From NCBI RefSeq assembly GCF_040807025.1, contig NC_090942.1, positions 203,228,747 through 203,292,746 on the forward strand: 64,000 nt of DNA. The letters are read 5' to 3'. Positions 1 to 15,400 of the stretch are shown here, in pieces. The DNA is from Struthio camelus. Taxonomy: Eukaryota > Chordata > Aves > Struthioniformes > Struthionidae. The position numbers were made by a program, and so were the translations under genes. A model generated the notes under the pieces. It did no database searches, was not told the origin of the DNA, and saw nothing but the letters and a program-made list of their open reading frames with translations. Each line of letters starts with the position of its first letter. Position 1 is the first letter of the stretch.

Positions 1-2135
<2,135 letters not shown>

Positions 2136-4989
2136 CTAGAACGATGCATTGCAGGGAGCATTAAGGTACCAAATTAAAAGATTATTCTCAATCTTTCTCA
2201 GCATTTTTTAAACATAAATCTAAAGCTCAGTCATATTATACCACATTTGTCAGTATTCTGATTTGCACAACAAACAATATATTCAAAGAAACAAAATCAA
2301 GTATTCAGATAACCGAAGTTACCATGATTAAAGAAGTTAAGAGATTTGTTTTGCAAAATGAATTCCTAGAAATACATTTGCATCTGAACTGCGAGATGAA
2401 AATAAAATGTTACGCACAGGCTACACAGACAACCAAAAGATCTACTTCGAGGCATCAATGAATCAGGAATACATGGAAAGAGTTTTACTCACAGTATGAT
2501 CTTCCAGAGGCTCCAGAAATGGAAAATCTGTGGAAAATCTAGACACATTTGTCTAGATAGTAATCATTCTAATTCTCTGGAGTGCAATTTTTTACTCATC
2601 ACAAATCTGAAAATTAAAATATTCTCAACCTAAATAATAGTGTATAAATGATTAATTCTTCTTATACACGTTATAGCAACGCCACGCAGAAGCACTTGTG
2701 CACTACAGCTAAGGACACTTTGCAGAGAAGCACTGCTTTGCAAAGCTCCCTAGGTTCAGCATCAATGTGCATGGTACAGCAAGTGTCTGTATCAAATAGC
2801 AAGTCATCCGCTTCTGAGGGACTGGGTTTTTTTGGCAGCCTTCCCTGCAAATTGCTTACCTCTTCCATGAGGATGCTACCAGCCAAGCCTTGCATAAGTC
2901 TAGAATTCTTGTGGAAAAAAATGGAAATTGCTTCCTATTTCAGAGTGTTCATGTAAGTCTAGTGATCTCACAGGAGTTATCCAGCAACATTAAGCAGCAT
3001 GCTGCCACAGTATACTACTTTTCTGGGCCACATAATAAAACATAGAGTAGCGTTTTCAATATATTTTTTGAATTTTATGTCTAAGCACACTGCAGAACCA
3101 TTTTAAAGCTTTTTGGAAATTATATTTACATGAAATAATAAAATAACAGTATAATATGTGTTGAACCTCACATGGCCAATAAAAAAGCACTTTCATGGAT
3201 TTTTTGAACAATTAATTTGGCATCTCTCACAAAATAGTTGTGCGCTAATCAATAACAGGCATGAATCACATAAATCTAGCAAAGCACACGTTGAAGCCAA
3301 TAGGGAAAATTTATAGCCCAGCTAATGTAAAGATGAAATGTATTCCCTGTAAGGGACTATTGATCATTACCTTATATATTATTCAGTACTACAAATACCA
3401 TATTCTTAGTGTTTTGATAACCCTGTTTTAAGGCCTAGGCATTTTAAATTATTCTCTACAAACATACAAGGAAAAAGGCTTCACAAACACTGAGAGGAAA
3501 TATTTAGTAATTATGGAATTTTTTGAAGTAATAAAAAGTGGTAGTATGTTGCTTATACGGTATGCGACAGCATCTCTGATACAATTGATTCATTGAAACA
3601 ATTTAAACATTCCCCTTATATCTGGACATGCAATACTTCCAGATTTCCTAATAAAGCTTTTTCTGTAAAGCTTTCACCGAACTATCATATTACCTGATAT
3701 ATATTACCAAGCAATTTTAACTGAAGTTAAATCTTATGTTAAGTGTGTATTATACCATACTGTAGCTAAGTTAGTGAGTCTGGCATCTTTCACATCAGTA
3801 TAAATGTAGACTTTAATTGCTGCCCTCATTTCAGGTATTTGGGTGCACACTGCTTAGTGTGCTAAAAGAACAAAAAAAGCACTGTCACATCCTATTGTGA
3901 GTGCAGAAGACAAGTTTAAGGTACTTGGCAAAGAGCATCCACATACTTGAGATCAGAATAGACGTGTTCATTTAAAAAATTCAAAAGCCTATTCACAACA
4001 CGCTTTATGTGCCGTGCTATGAAGCGCTCAAGCAATTGTCTGGGGCCAACCATGCAGTCTGCCCCAAGTTCTGCTAGCTTAAGGATTGCATGATTTGGCC
4101 CAACACTCCTGTGAATATCTTTACTTTATAGTTTCTGTAATGTGCACATAGTACTTAGGATCTGAACCAGATGTTAAAATAGATATTCCTCTTCAGAATG
4201 AGGCTGGAGCAAAAGAAAATCAGGACAGCTCCCAATTTTAAAGGTTAGGGCCCTATTTATAGCCAAAAAAAAGGGGGGGGGGGGAAGATGGGAGAGAGAA
4301 AGTAACTGTTTCAGTACATGGGATCCCCTGGAATATCTTGTCGGACACTGCAAAGACCCGCTCCTCCCCAAAGGGGTAGGAAGAAACTTTGTGGGGAAAT
4401 TATTCCTTACATGTCCACATTCAGCCCTTCATCCACCTCCTTGCACATGATCCAGCTTTGGCCATGCTGAATGGCAGCACGGTACCAGTCTGGCCGTGTA
4501 CGGCCGGTCCTGCCAAACTCACAGGAGACAGGAGGTAGGTCATTTACAAAACATAACTTTTTAAGTTTCATCTGGTTTAATCCATGGCGAAGAATGGAAC
4601 GACAGCACACGTCTGCCTTGGCTTTAAGCAATGAATATCTTTGCAACGATGGATCTTTTTCTGTTCCACCCTTTGTGCATTTTTGTCCTTTGCTATGTAT
4701 AGTTTCTCTTTGTATTGCCGGGTTGAAGCAGTTTAGCTCCACTGAGCACCCTAAAACACACTCTACAATAACTAATACAGTAAACAAGCATCTCTGCCAG
4801 CCGCTTCTTTGTCAGATTTCCAGAGGAAGTAATGAGGTTCCCAGCACAGAGAAGGGAAGCCACAGAGGACTTGCAGACCCAGAGCAAGGTAAATAGAGCT
4901 GCGTTGCAATATATTTAGCAAACAATCATTCCGCCAGAGAGAAGCGGAGAGGAGAAAAAAAAAAAAAAAGAAGACGACGACGAGCACTT

Positions 4990-5970
4990 CCTCGCGGTGA
5001 AGTTGCTGCGCGTGCAGCCTCGCGAAGGAGCTCGCGGCGGGGGAGGCCGGGGCAGAGGCCAGGAGGGAGTTCCCAGGCTTTCCCCTCTCCCCGCAGAGCG
5101 AGCAGGGCTGCTCCGCGCCCGCGCCTCCTTTCCCCTGACACCTACTGTCTGCTTGGAGAAAGCTCCGCATTTGGCACTCAGCTGGAACAGACCTTTCAGC
5201 CGGGATGTTTCCCGCCTGTCGCAGCTGTCACCGCTCCTCCCACACTCCCCCACATTATGCCAATTAAGAGCCCGGAGCGCAGACAGCGACAGCTCCCCAG
5301 GAGGCGGCAGGGCCCTTCCTTAATTTTCGGCTTTCACCGCGCGCGGTGCCTCCCCCCCTTCCCCTCCGCAGCGTTTAATAGCGGCAAAAGCGCCCGGGCG
5401 GGGGCCGCGCCGGCGTAGCCGCAGCGCCCCGGGACGCCGGGGCCCGGCTCGGCCCGGCTCAGCTCGGCTCCGCTCGACCCGGCCCGCGGGTTGCACGACG
5501 GTGGCGGTGCGCTGCCGCCCCTGGCCGGAGGGGCACGGCTCGATGCGGGGGGACCGACCTCCTTACCCCGCAGGCTGCTCTCGCCCCTAAAACCCGGCTC
5601 GCTCCTCCTCCCCGATTTGCGCTCCCTGGCTACGACCGCCCTCAGGATCCCGCCGCCGTGCCTGCAAGCATCATCCCCCCCCCCCACCTCCCCCGCCGGC
5701 AGCCCGCTTGCCCCCGGAGAGAGCCGGGCGGGGGGACCCCGAGCCGCAGCGGGGGCCGCCTCGCCGCCGGGCCAGGGCTGCCGGCGCGGCCGAGCCCCGC
5801 GGAGCGGCCGCGCAGCCTCCGCCGCCCGCGCTGGCTCTGCAGCGGCCGCCAGCCCCGCAGCGGGCGCGGGCAGGGCGAGGTGCAGAGGCAGGAGGCGGGC
5901 GGCTGCGCGGCTCCTGCGGATGATGAACGCAGCGGTTCCTTGTAGCAGCAGGTCCCGGGGAGCGGAGGTC
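4990..5970. promoter_or_regulatory. CpG island inside FGF9 intron 1 (left)
   Basis: About 1 kb of very GC-rich, CpG-dense sequence lies between AT-rich flanks. It contains GC boxes (GGGCGG type), runs such as GGCCCGGCTCGGCCCGGCTC near 5441, and a homeobox-type CCAATTAAG near 5259. Open frames on both strands here are low-complexity Ala/Arg/Pro/Gly and are explained by base composition. CpG islands usually mark promoters or developmental regulatory regions, but which transcript this one serves cannot be told from the sequence. Confidence 0.75.
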
Positions 5971-6411
5971 ACCTGCTGACAAGCTTTTTTTTTTTTTCCC
6001 TTCTTTTCCTGCATGCTCCTATTTTTTTAATGCTGTGCATGCAGTACTTGTGCTGACGCACAGAGGCACGCCTCTCCGCTGTTACAGAGTTCCTGAATTT
6101 ACAATGACTCCACTGTCTAGCAAATGCCCTAGACTAAAGGAGACTGCATCAAAAAAAAAAAATCTTTTGTCACCTAGGAGAGATAAGGCTTTGATCACAT
6201 AAGATCGCATTACAGGGGGGACCTAAGTCTGCTCTCCCGAGGAGCTTTTATTCCAGAGATGGACATCTTACTGCAGGCATTGCGAAATGCCCGGGCTTCC
6301 AGAACCGGGCGAGTATAGACACACAATATGGCTCGGTTTATTGTATGCAATAGGCACACATCCAACATAGCATCACAAAAGAATTACTCTTATCTGATGT
6401 CTCTCCAGAGG

Positions 6412-6440
6412 TGTGTGTGCGTGTGGGGGGGGGGGGGGGG
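6412..6440. repeat. GT run followed by a 16-base G run
   Basis: A short (GT)n-like stretch runs directly into sixteen consecutive G at 6425-6440. Such runs are length-unstable and prone to sequencing error, so the exact count may not be real. Confidence 0.9.
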
Positions 6441-6910
6441 AAGGGGAGATTCCCACGGGGCAGAGCCATGAGAAGAGTTTACGCGCAGCCCCCGGGGTTC
6501 TCTTTGTCCTCCTTATTCCTGCAGGAAAAACTTCCTTCTTACTCGTGTATCCACACACACATACACAGGTTTCCCCCACACGCTCAGAGGCGAGCAAGTT
6601 AGCTCTCTCTCCCCACAGCCAGCTCCCGAGAGCTGCCTGCACACCTTCCCAGGGTAAGCAGAAGACTTTACCATCACCAAAACCCAAACAGCATCTGCCA
6701 TTCGGCCACCTGCCGATAAACACAAGAGCACTGTCACGGCACCGGCACAGAAGTACTCAGATCCCCCCTCTCTAAGCCAGGAACCGCAAAGCATCCCGTC
6801 GCATCGCCTTGCCCAGCCTGCACGGCCGCGCGGGGGGCATCACCGGAGCACTACATGGGAGAAGAGTTAGTGCAACGGTGCTTTCTGGGGGGAAGAGGGC
6901 GACCGAACCG

Positions 6911-6914
6911 AGAG

Positions 6915-6949
<35 letters not shown>
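6911..6949. repeat. A-rich tract ending in (GAAAA)n
   Basis: A run of A is followed by four perfect GAAAA units at 6930-6949. This is a simple pentanucleotide microsatellite in FGF9 intron 1. Confidence 0.9.
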
Positions 6950-7029
6950 CCATCTATTTAAAGCCAAGGCGCTCCAAGGGCGAGAATAGCTGCCCCTCGG
7001 AATTGTTAGCTTCCTACAACTGCGGCTGG

Positions 7030-7650
7030 AAAGCCATTTTTAAAAATAGACGCCTCGAATAATGTGGTCACGGCGGCGTTGGACAGGGAGCAGCTGGCGG
7101 CCCTCCTCCCGGGGGCGGCGGGGCCGCGGGGTGCCGGGCCCGGAGCCCCGGCTGCCGGGCGCGGGCGGTGCGCGCAGCGGCGCGGCCGCGCTACACCTGC
7201 TGCCGCCGCCCCGCGCCGCGGCCCCGGCACAGCGCTTCGCCACGCGCGTCCCCCGGGCGCGCACCCGCGGCCACCTCGCCCTCCGCCTGCTGCCGTCAAG
7301 GCGTGTGTGTGCGCGCGGGTGCGCACCCGCAGGGAGAAGGGGAGAACCGGCGCGCGCGTATATTTGAGCAGCTATTCCTAGCGTCTCCGTGTGTCCAGCA
7401 AAAAACGCCTAGGTGCAAAATCCCGGCGCTGCCCTCGCTGTGGCACTGCCCTGCGCTCCCGCAAGCCCCTTTGGGCACTTTGCTCCCCCTTGGCTCGTGC
7501 TCGGGAGCGCGGCCGTTGCGCGCCCAGCCCAAGGCAAGGACGGCGGGCGGGCGGCCGGGCAGCGCGGCCGTGCGGGAAACCGCGCCGAAGTGCCAGGGAG
7601 AAGGGGCCGAGGGGGTGACAAACCTGCGACCGTGCGAGTTTGAACCCCCT
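7030..7650. promoter_or_regulatory. CpG island inside FGF9 intron 1 (right)
   Basis: This is a second CpG-dense block of about 0.6 kb, separated from the left one by about 1 kb of ordinary sequence. It includes alternating purine-pyrimidine stretches near 7301-7350 (GTGTGTGTGCGCGCGGGTGC and GGCGCGCGCG), which can adopt Z-DNA, and a palindrome GGGTGCGCACCC at about 7317-7328. No recognisable protein is encoded on either strand. A regulatory role is an inference from composition and position. Confidence 0.7.
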
Positions 7651-8209
7651 CTCCCTCCCCTTGCCCCCGACGCCCCTTCCCCTCTGCGCCCTTTGGAGAC
7701 CATCTCCTACAACACCGGTATTATCTAAACAGCAATAAAATACAGTTTAGATATGGTTCAACATCTGGCATTAGAACATGAAGCACAAAAAAGAAAAAAA
7801 AAACACCACAGGACTTTGTTTTTACGACCGAATTTAAGTGCTGTCAGGTTGGCTCACTCACAAGTTAACTCCTTGCAACAGCTGAGAGCGTGGCTAGCTA
7901 ACCTGGCGTATTTTCCTCACCCCTCCTTAAAAAACAAAGAATCCGACCATCCAGGCCGCCTGAGCCACTTTCGTGTATTCAGTCTGCCGGGCCTTTAACA
8001 ACCTCCCTGGCAGCAAAGAAGCTCCAGGCCCGCTTGACTTGTGTGCGTGCGCGGCTGTGCACGCACCGCCTCCGAAAAGTGCGTGAAGCCGTCAGCCCTC
8101 CAGCCTGCAGCCCTCAGTGCTGAGTCACAAACAGCGTCCTCTGCAAATGAAATCCACGGAATGCTCTTTAAAAATTAGCTCCCAGCTTTACACACCGCAC
8201 AGCTCCGGA

Positions 8210-8430
8210 AAGCCACATTTTCCCTCGCCCGCCTCTCGGCGGGTTGCGAGCGCAGCCCCAGCCCGGGGCCGGCTACCTGCGCGCCGCAGCCTGCTGCCTC
8301 CGCAAAGCGGCCGGCGCTGCTCTCGCTGCCGGGCTGCGGCTCCCGCTTCGCGCCGGCAGCCGAGCCTCCGAGGCGGCCCCGGCAGGGAGCGGCAGCCGCT
8401 GCCGCCGAATCCCTCGCTGAGAATCAGAAC
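8210..8430. promoter_or_regulatory. Small GC-rich, CpG-containing patch in FGF9 intron 1
   Basis: This is a third, shorter GC-rich patch between the right intronic CpG island and exon 1. It is preceded at 8118-8127 by TGCTGAGTCA, a perfect AP-1 site with the flank of a MARE. With the two larger islands it makes the DNA downstream of exon 1 look like an extended regulatory domain. Confidence 0.45.
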
Positions 8431-8634
8431 ACGTTCAATTGGCAAGCCAGGCAGTTACTAGGGCAGGTAATGGGGAGAGAAAACGAAAGAAAAGCCTGCG
8501 TTAATTTGCGTACAGGACGACAGCCACTCCCTTCAGGAAACTCAGTGAATTTTAAATTGTAGTGGTTAATGATTAAAAACCCTTTAAACCCCGTGAAATC
8601 AAATCATTCAGTAGAAACGTCCGGAGCAAAAATT

Positions 8635-8673
8635 CCACCACCACCACCACCACCACCACCGCCGCCGCCACCT
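8635..8673. repeat. Triplet microsatellite (CCA)n(CCG)n
   Basis: An almost perfect trinucleotide run, ten CCA units followed by CCG units, lies about 270 bp downstream of FGF9 exon 1 in gene direction. It gives poly-Pro, poly-His or poly-Thr frames, but there is no gene here. Confidence 0.95.
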
Positions 8674-8931
8674 CCCCATACGTATCTACACTTAAGCAGA
8701 ACTTGGGGCTACGTAAATATCGCCACCAAAACCACCGTGACTTTGGTGCGGGCTCCTGCTTCGCTGCGGCTGTGCCACTTGTGAATATCTGCAATTCCGG
8801 ACACATTCATTTTTTCCCTTCGCTGATCAGACATCACCACAAAACCCCCTCCCCGCCCGCTTCGCACCCCCCCAGCTCCCCCCGCCCGCACTTCTACCAC
8901 ATTATTTCATCACATGACCACTGAAGGGTTA

Positions 8932-10080
<1,149 letters not shown>

Positions 10081-10089
10081 CTGATTGCT

Positions 10090-10930
10090 GCTGGAAGGCT
10101 CCTCCGAGGTCCTAGCGCGCAGCCCTACCTGCTGCAATACAGCCGCGGCTCCAGCGCTAGGCACTGCTCGCAGCCGCTCTCCCGCTGCTCTGCGGCACGG
10201 CCGCGCGCCCGGGCAAATCAGTAAAGAAACGGGCGAAACTTTCGCGGGTGAGAGGAGCGCGGGCGAAATGCAGCCGGTCACCCCGCTGCGGGAGGCAGGG
10301 CGCTGCGGGAGATGCCCGCAGTGCCCGCCGCCCGTGACATTGGCCGGGACGGCGGCGCGGAGCGGCGCGGAGCCGAGCGCACCGCGAGCCCGCCCCGGGC
10401 CCTGCCCGCCCGCCGGGGGCTGCGAGGTCGGCGGCGACCCCGGAGCCCGGCGCGGTGGTGCCCTGGCTGTGGGCAGCGGCGGCCGCCTGCCTGCCGGGCC
10501 GAGCCGCCCTTCAGGTAACCGGGCTGCCGCTGCCCCGCAGCGGGTTTTAAACTGAAGCTCGGGGTCCCCGGGGAAGGGGTGGGAGGGCGGCGCGGGGGGG
10601 GGGGCTGCCGGCGCGGCTGGCCACGCCGCAGTGCTCGTCCTTCCCACCCCGCGGGGACTCGCCGCCCCCCTCGGGAGCGCGGAGCGCTCGCGGCTCCGCT
10701 GCTGCTGCGCGGCTGCCGGGGGCCGGGCCGGGCCGTGCGCCGGCTGGGGGCCGGGGGGGCCGGGGGGGCCGGGGGGGCCGGGGCCGCCCCGCTGCGCCGC
10801 CGGGGCGCTCGCTTCAGGGACCGGACCGCTTCTCCCTGGGCCGGGACCCGGCGCAAGTTGTTGAGAGGCCGGCGCAGGGCAGGCAGAGGCGGCTAGGAGG
10901 TGGCAACCCGGGGGCGGGGGGGCACTGTGG
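10090..10930 (-). promoter_or_regulatory. FGF9: CpG island upstream of FGF9 (probable promoter)
   Basis: A dense CpG island of about 0.85 kb begins roughly 0.9 kb upstream of the FGF9 start codon. Its place and size make it the best candidate for the main FGF9 promoter, an inference from position only. The long minus-strand open frame across 9859-11181 is a by-product of high GC content (Pro/Ala/Gly-rich, no recognisable domain). Confidence 0.6.
10746..10783. repeat. G-rich tandem 9-mer, potential G-quadruplex
   Basis: Three tandem copies of CCGGGGGGG plus partial copies at both ends give five G runs on the plus strand, which is the template strand for FGF9. Long G runs also occur nearby (10594-10604, and near 11020). 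The block sits in the presumed FGF9 promoter island. Confidence 0.85.
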
Positions 10931-12124
10931 CAGGAGATCGACCCCAAGCCGTTGCTGGAAAAGTCTTCTCCTCCCGAAAAAGAAGTTATTTCAAACGGCC
11001 GGGAGAGAGCTGGTGAAGGCGGGGGGGGGGCGGGAGGATATATGTTTCTTCTTATGATGCCGATGATGGATGTTATTGTTGTTTCGCCGCACTCCAATAC
11101 AGCTGCATTAATTAGCAAAGGGACAGAAGGGTCTCCTGATTTTCCAGGATTGCTGGAGCAGAGCTCAAGGACTGGGCACAATACGGAGGCTTACACTGAA
11201 GGAGAGGATGACTCCGGCAGCCCTGTGGAATTAAATGCGAAACCTGAAGGCAGGACTGTGGAGGGGGAAGAAAGGGAGAAAAGGAGAGGAAACATAATAT
11301 CATGGGAGCCGGGGGGAGAGATTGCATGGTGTGAATGATGATGCACCTCTCCAAGAGGGCAGGGCCCCGGAAGGTCACTGGTGGAGGCTGGAAACAGAGC
11401 TCAGGGAAAGGAGAATTTTGCAAGGGGGTTAATTAAAAATAATAGACTTTCTGCATGTCTTACTGCTCGATGGGCATGCAGAAGAGGGAGCGGCTCTCCT
11501 CACCTTCCCCACCCCAAAAACCAGCAGCCCAGCTCTGGCTGGCACAACCCACCCTTTGTGCCTCTTCCCGCTTGCTGCTGGGACTCCACGCTCGAGAGGA
11601 AGCAAGACTTCCCGCTCCCATGGCTAACAGGGGGGACTGCAGCACGGAAAGGCTGTGTCCCGCATCCACAAGGATGTTAAGGAAACTGTCAGGGCATACT
11701 CCATGCCAGTGGTGCATGAACCCATCCTACAGCTCCAGCCGTCTCCCTTTATGTGACTCCACTGGTCATTACTAGCGTCCGCAGGATGGGGTTCAGGAGC
11801 TGCAGAGCAGGGTCCCATTGTTCTAGTTCTGCTCAAACCCACAGAAAGAAACAGTTGCTGCCCATCAGTCCATGCATTTTGATGTGCAAGAGCAGACCAA
11901 TCCCCCTCCCCCTCCTCAAAACGCAGGAAAATCAGCGCTAGCAAGGACTGCTCCAGCGCTCTCCGGGAATGTTCCACAGCATTACCATATATATCAGGTT
12001 TAAGGACACTGCTCACACACACAACGGTTATATCAGTGTGAACAACTGCAGAATGACTTGGGAAAAACTGCAGAACTCCCCATGTCAAAAATCATTATTC
12101 TTTATCAACTTGATCACGGCAGTA

Positions 12125-12480
12125 CCCAGAGGCCCCATTCAGGGATCACAGTCCCATTGTGTTGGATACTGCAGACACATGTAATAAGAGCGATGGTCTA
12201 TGCCCAAAGAGCTTATGATCTTAACCCATGATGAAAGACAACAGGTGTATACTACAGACACATGGGGGAAGGATAAGGGAAAAGCAGTGCTGAGAATAAA
12301 AAGCAACAGGCCTAGCCAATGACAAGTGTTTTGTGTCAGAAGGAAGTTTTAAGGAGATTTGAAGGAGAACAATAAAGGAGCTTTATGGCTATTAATGGGA
12401 AGGGTTTTTTCTATGCATAATGGGTGACTTGGAAGAGAACATAAAATTGCTTGTTAAGAAATAGGACTGCTGAGAAATTA
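12125..12480 (-). repeat. Old amniote interspersed repeat, reverse orientation
   Basis: The part around 12138-12225 (GGATCACAGTCCCATTGTGT, then AAAGAGCTTATGATCTTAA) is a diverged reverse complement of the same family seen at 1495-1795. The following part (GGAGATTTGAAGGAGAACAA, AGGAGCTTTATGG, then GCATAATGGGTGACTTGG) also has wording that recurs in amniote genomes. The family name is not certain to me. Confidence 0.5.
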
Positions 12481-15400
12481 AGGCTCACGCCACTGGCAAA
12501 GCACAAGGATTAGGACTGGAAGTCCTGATATTTGTGTGCTACTCAGTCTAGAAATAATGGGAAAGAGGCTTCCAGTCCTTTAAAGTTTACATTTCTAGTC
12601 CCAGTGAAGAGTAAGAGACAGGATTTTAATTTTTTGTCTAGTCCAGGCTTCAGTATTTTCTACCTTGTACTTCAGACCAGCACTACTTATGCGAAATATC
12701 TGAAGGTAAAGGAGGAACTATTTGTATAATTTTTTAAAGGAATTTAAATGAAAGCCCACATATTATTGGCTATAGGAAGTTTGGTGTTATAAAAGTGTTA
12801 TCTAAGCTGAGGCTTTGATGTCTGAATTACTCATAAGTATCAAAGCCACACATGAATTATGCAGGGCATCCCCAAAATTATACCCATCTGTGAGTAGGTG
12901 GTGTTCTAACCCTGCTTCACATAAAATCTGTGTGTGATGTGTAAAGTCAAACTTACCCCGTGCAGAAGTTTGGCTTTACCAATATCTCAGGCTATATTAA
13001 AAGCCTACACTTTTATCCCCAAGACACTGAGGCAGAAACACCTCTACCCCTAAACTCTCCTCAACTAGAGATTCACACCCACTTCCCTTATACCCTCCTG
13101 GAATTAAAGACTGTATCTGCCACAGTGAGTCATCAAGAGCTTACTCATCAGCTTTATGCAGGATTTTAACTCCTGCTAGCAGAGCTGGTCAGAAGAATCT
13201 TGCATTTCTTAAGTAGTTCCTGGCACATATTCTTCTGGCATGTACTACACTAATGTGACACCTCTGGCAAGTTTTAGGTATCGTGATTTTTTTTTTTTTT
13301 TAACTGCTTAACCTGTACTCTACCCACCAGTTCAATTTTACAACAACTTTTCACATACCAAATTTTGAGCAGCGATTTAAAAAAATCACCCTGCCACAAG
13401 AAATGTGTTTTTTCTTCCCCCTAGACGGCATAATTTCGTCAAAAGTACAGAATTCTACTCTGGACTTACAATATATCTCTCTACAACATATTTTTCCTAA
13501 CATTGCAGATGGAGAATTGAAGAAGATTCATGTCATTAACAAGAGAGGATCTACAACCTGTCATTGACAAACATGGCATTTGCCAACTTCACTAAAAATG
13601 TGTTGAGTCAGCAAATTTTCAAAAGCTGCTTTTTATAAATAGAACATAATATAGAAAGCAATGTCATTTTCAGATTTCTTTGCAGATAGGAATTTTCAGG
13701 GTATTTGAAGCATAATACAAACCTGAATATTATAGAGTATAATTAATCTCGCCTCACTGCATGCTGCTGCAGTCTAGACAAGTAAACTACTTGTTCTTTA
13801 ATGCAGAGAAATAGGTGCAATTTTAGGGAGCGAATCATCTGACCTATTCTAGGCATCTACTTTAGGATGACATGACTCATGCTCTAGAGATGCTCATTTC
13901 TTCCCCCTGTGTATGAAGAGAGCCTATATTAGATATAGACTTCTACATAACACAGGTCCAGATATGATTGGATGAATCCCACTTGCTATGCTATACATGT
14001 GATTCAGCATTTCCCCAGAATGGACGGTGAGCGCATTAAACTATTAATATAACTGCACAAATTAATCCTCCAAAGAAAAGTCATGTCATCTCAGCAATGA
14101 AAAGTTACTGAAACTCATGATTATGAAACATTAGATTACATGGAAACAAATAACACGCTTGTAAAATGGCTTGATTAAACTACTAGCCATGTGATTCAAG
14201 TTGATTGGATTAACATAAGAAAGGCCTACAGATTTAAGAAAAATGGATCTAGAGGAATAACATTTGCCTTTTCATTTCAGAAACTGTAGGAAAAAAGTTT
14301 AAAAGTATTTATGACGTAAAAGATTGCCTGCAAGGATCCCAGAAGACAGTATATTTAATATGACCTACAACCTCCTGCCTAACTTTTCAGACAGGAGGAT
14401 TGTAAAACATAAGGCAGTTTACATGCAATTTTTCAGGGAAACATAGCACCAGTGTTACCATGTGCTATACAGCTGCAGCAGTGTATCTGACATGGATTTC
14501 TTATGACATGATGATATTTTGCCACTTATAGGAATCAGTGAAGCTACATAAACTAGCCATAGCAGAATATGATCTTTGTGACTGTCCTTGGGAGTTCAGG
14601 GAGTCCAAGGAGTATCAGGCTATATGCTTAAAATATCTTAATTTAAGTACAAAAGTAATAATGCCATTATAAGTCAGATAAAATGCATTGATAGAGACGT
14701 TGATATAGTTTTTTGGCATGCGTGTATCTGCTGGTGATGCTTGAAGCTAGATAAGGTCTACCTGCTGCTAAGATCTGCTGCTTTTGTACTGAATTAGTTG
14801 TCCCTTTCACAAGATCGTCCTGCTCAAGAGTGAAAGTGCCATTAACTGGAAAAAGAAAAGGGGAGGAAGTCAAAGCTGCTGTGTATGCAGAAGACTGCAC
14901 AGGTCTATCCACGGTAAGCAGTTTTTGTGACACTGTTCACAAGATTACTCAGTCTGAGAACCGCTCTGCTGCTACCGCCCCAGCCTTTGCCTTTCGTGCG
15001 TTTCCTGCCCAAGAGCGTGCTGTTTCTATTCAAACAGATTTCTGCTTTCTTCACACTCACGCATTTTTGCTGCCCCTTTGTGACTGCAAGCTCAGAAGAG
15101 TTTGTCAGTAGGCTGCGCTCAAACTAGCCTCTAGGATATCCTTGAAGTTCTTTCTTAGCCAGCTACACTTCCTCTTCAGATAGTTCACTATCTGAAAGAT
15201 GTGATGGCACTCACATACCAACCAAGGCACATATCCAGACCATCAGCTGGACCCTACATATCAGTGCTAGATTAGACATGCAGTCAGCAACCTGCCTTGA
15301 TTACCCTGTCATCACCTGCCTTGGGGCAAAGACGGAAAGTGCCTCTCCTAGAGCTTCTGCAATTCTCCATAAGCTGGACACATGTCCCCGCTTATGACTT

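Noticed and set aside
5334-6014. 226-codon minus-strand frame and overlapping plus-strand frames in the left intronic CpG island
   Set aside because: Several overlapping frames on both strands are all open with Ala/Arg/Pro-rich content, which is a composition effect.
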